A stretch of DNA of 64,000 nucleotides from Sinobacterium caligoides (GTDB taxonomy: Bacteria; Pseudomonadota; Gammaproteobacteria; Pseudomonadales; Sinobacteriaceae), in assembly GCF_003752585.1 (NCBI RefSeq), contig NZ_RKHR01000004.1:62001-126000 (forward strand), written 5' to 3'. Positions 63,507-64,000 of this stretch are shown here, piece by piece. Both the position numbers and the translations under genes were made by a program. Within the stretch, counting starts at the first letter, position 1. Each line of letters starts with the position of its first letter. Below the pieces are notes generated by a model. The model had not been told where the DNA came from. It did not search any database and saw only the letters and a list, made by a program, of their open reading frames with translations.

Positions 63507-64000
63507 CTATATCAACCGGATGATAGGACACCTTTCTTTTTCAGGCTCATAGGAAAACAATAAATAGACCCCGTCAAACACGCTGGAGCCCCTAGCAAAG
63601 ACCCTCGCTCCCTCGACACTAAAGCGGTCCGAGTCAATCAGGAGCTCATCCGTATGGATGAGTAGGCTGAGACCATCGTAGCTATCTTGCACCGCCTTTA
63701 ACTTCCTCTCCTTCTCCACGAGAATCTCATGTAACTTAACAACAGCTTCTCGATAGCGGAAACGAAACAGCTCCTCGATATACCTTGATGGGTTATGCAA
63801 CTGCGCGTCGATAGCTCGCTCATTCACTAGCTCAGTAATTTCTACCCCTTTAAGCCTGCCGTTAGATAGGCTCACAACAATATCGGGGGGATCCTGCTCA
63901 CACAGCCCCCAAGCCTCAATTTTTTCACCAAAAACATCACAAAAGTACGGGTAAACTTCCGCAAAGAGACCGCGCTCCTTAGCCGCCTTGTTGTGGAAGT
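63507..64000 (-). CDS. Unrecognised protein, 5' end beyond window
   Basis: The leftward frame is open from the stop at 63507 to the right edge, at least 164 codons, so the true start lies outside; the GTG at 63875 has no special support. Visible: KERGLFAEVYPYFCDVFGEK, then PPDIVVSLSNGRLKGVEITE with ELVNERAI. A D...G-V-E-I-T-E pattern like this recalls PD-(D/E)xK-fold nucleases or inactive relatives, but the final lysine is Thr, so this is only a hint. A helical segment RFRYREAVVKLHEILVEKER follows, ending in a small beta region. Confidence 0.6.
   Translation of the reverse strand, partial: FHNKAAKERGLFAEVYPYFCDVFGEKIEAWGLCEQDPPDIVVSLSNGRLKGVEITELVNERAIDAQLHNPSRYIEELFRFRYREAVVKLHEILVEKERKLKAVQDSYDGLSLLIHTDELLIDSDRFSVEGARVFARGSSVFDGVYLLFSYEPEKERCPIIRLI

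Overview
The window is chromosomal DNA from a gammaproteobacterium, most likely a marine relative of Pseudomonas (Pseudomonadales/Cellvibrionales-like). The main evidence is gene order. From cinA and mutS to dapD it follows, almost gene for gene, the block I recall from Pseudomonas: mutS-fdxA | rpoS-nlpD-...-pcm-truD-ispF-ispD-ftsB-eno-kdsA-pyrG-tilS-accA-dnaE-rnhB-lpxB-lpxA-fabZ-lpxD-skp-bamA-rseP-dxr-cdsA-uppS-frr-pyrH-tsf-rpsB | map-glnD-dapC-nth-arsC-like-dapD. I cannot assign a genus. No rRNA or tRNA genes, CRISPR array, insertion sequence or prophage was seen.

Left flank (1-10.8 kb): the N-terminus of a TonB-dependent receptor runs off the left edge. Next is a three-gene condensin operon mksF-mksE-mksB (Wadjet JetA/B/C-like, with no adjacent MksG/JetD nuclease). 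A cytochrome P450 is transcribed divergently from a TetR-type regulator, with a dyad-symmetric operator candidate between them. cinA and a small hot-dog thioesterase-like gene follow.

Core block (11-53 kb): mutS and fdxA read rightward and meet rpoS at a bidirectional terminator. A 31-kb leftward array then carries stress and envelope genes (rpoS, nlpD, popT/DUF368, pcm), isoprenoid genes (ispD, ispF, dxr, uppS), lipid A genes (lpxA, lpxB, lpxD, kdsA, fabZ), outer-membrane assembly genes (bamA, skp, rseP), phospholipid and fatty-acid genes (cdsA, accA), replication genes (dnaE, rnhB) and translation genes (rpsB, tsf, frr, with pyrH). Many junctions overlap by 1-8 bases, which suggests translational coupling. 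From 45.9 kb the rightward set map-glnD-dapC-nth-arsC-like-dapD joins nitrogen signalling to lysine/peptidoglycan precursor synthesis.

Right flank (53-64 kb) is more accessory. It has a zinc metallopeptidase, an orphan CHASE-domain hybrid histidine kinase, an unrecognised 538-aa membrane protein, a zinc-ribbon membrane protein, PBP4 (dacB), and several small or unrecognised genes in AT-rich spacers. One of these has three Cys-x-Tyr-Arg-Arg motifs, and an unfinished leftward ORF reaches the right edge.

Main points for a second look: the condensin operon without its nuclease; a single-base frameshift splitting the normally essential rseP; a lysine-rich histone-H1-like insertion in the RpoS N-terminus; a changed iron-sulphur cysteine loop in endonuclease III; loss of surE from its usual place; and the P450/TetR operator. 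No clearly new multi-gene system is proven here. The best candidates are the MksBEF variant and the unknown genes of the right flank.
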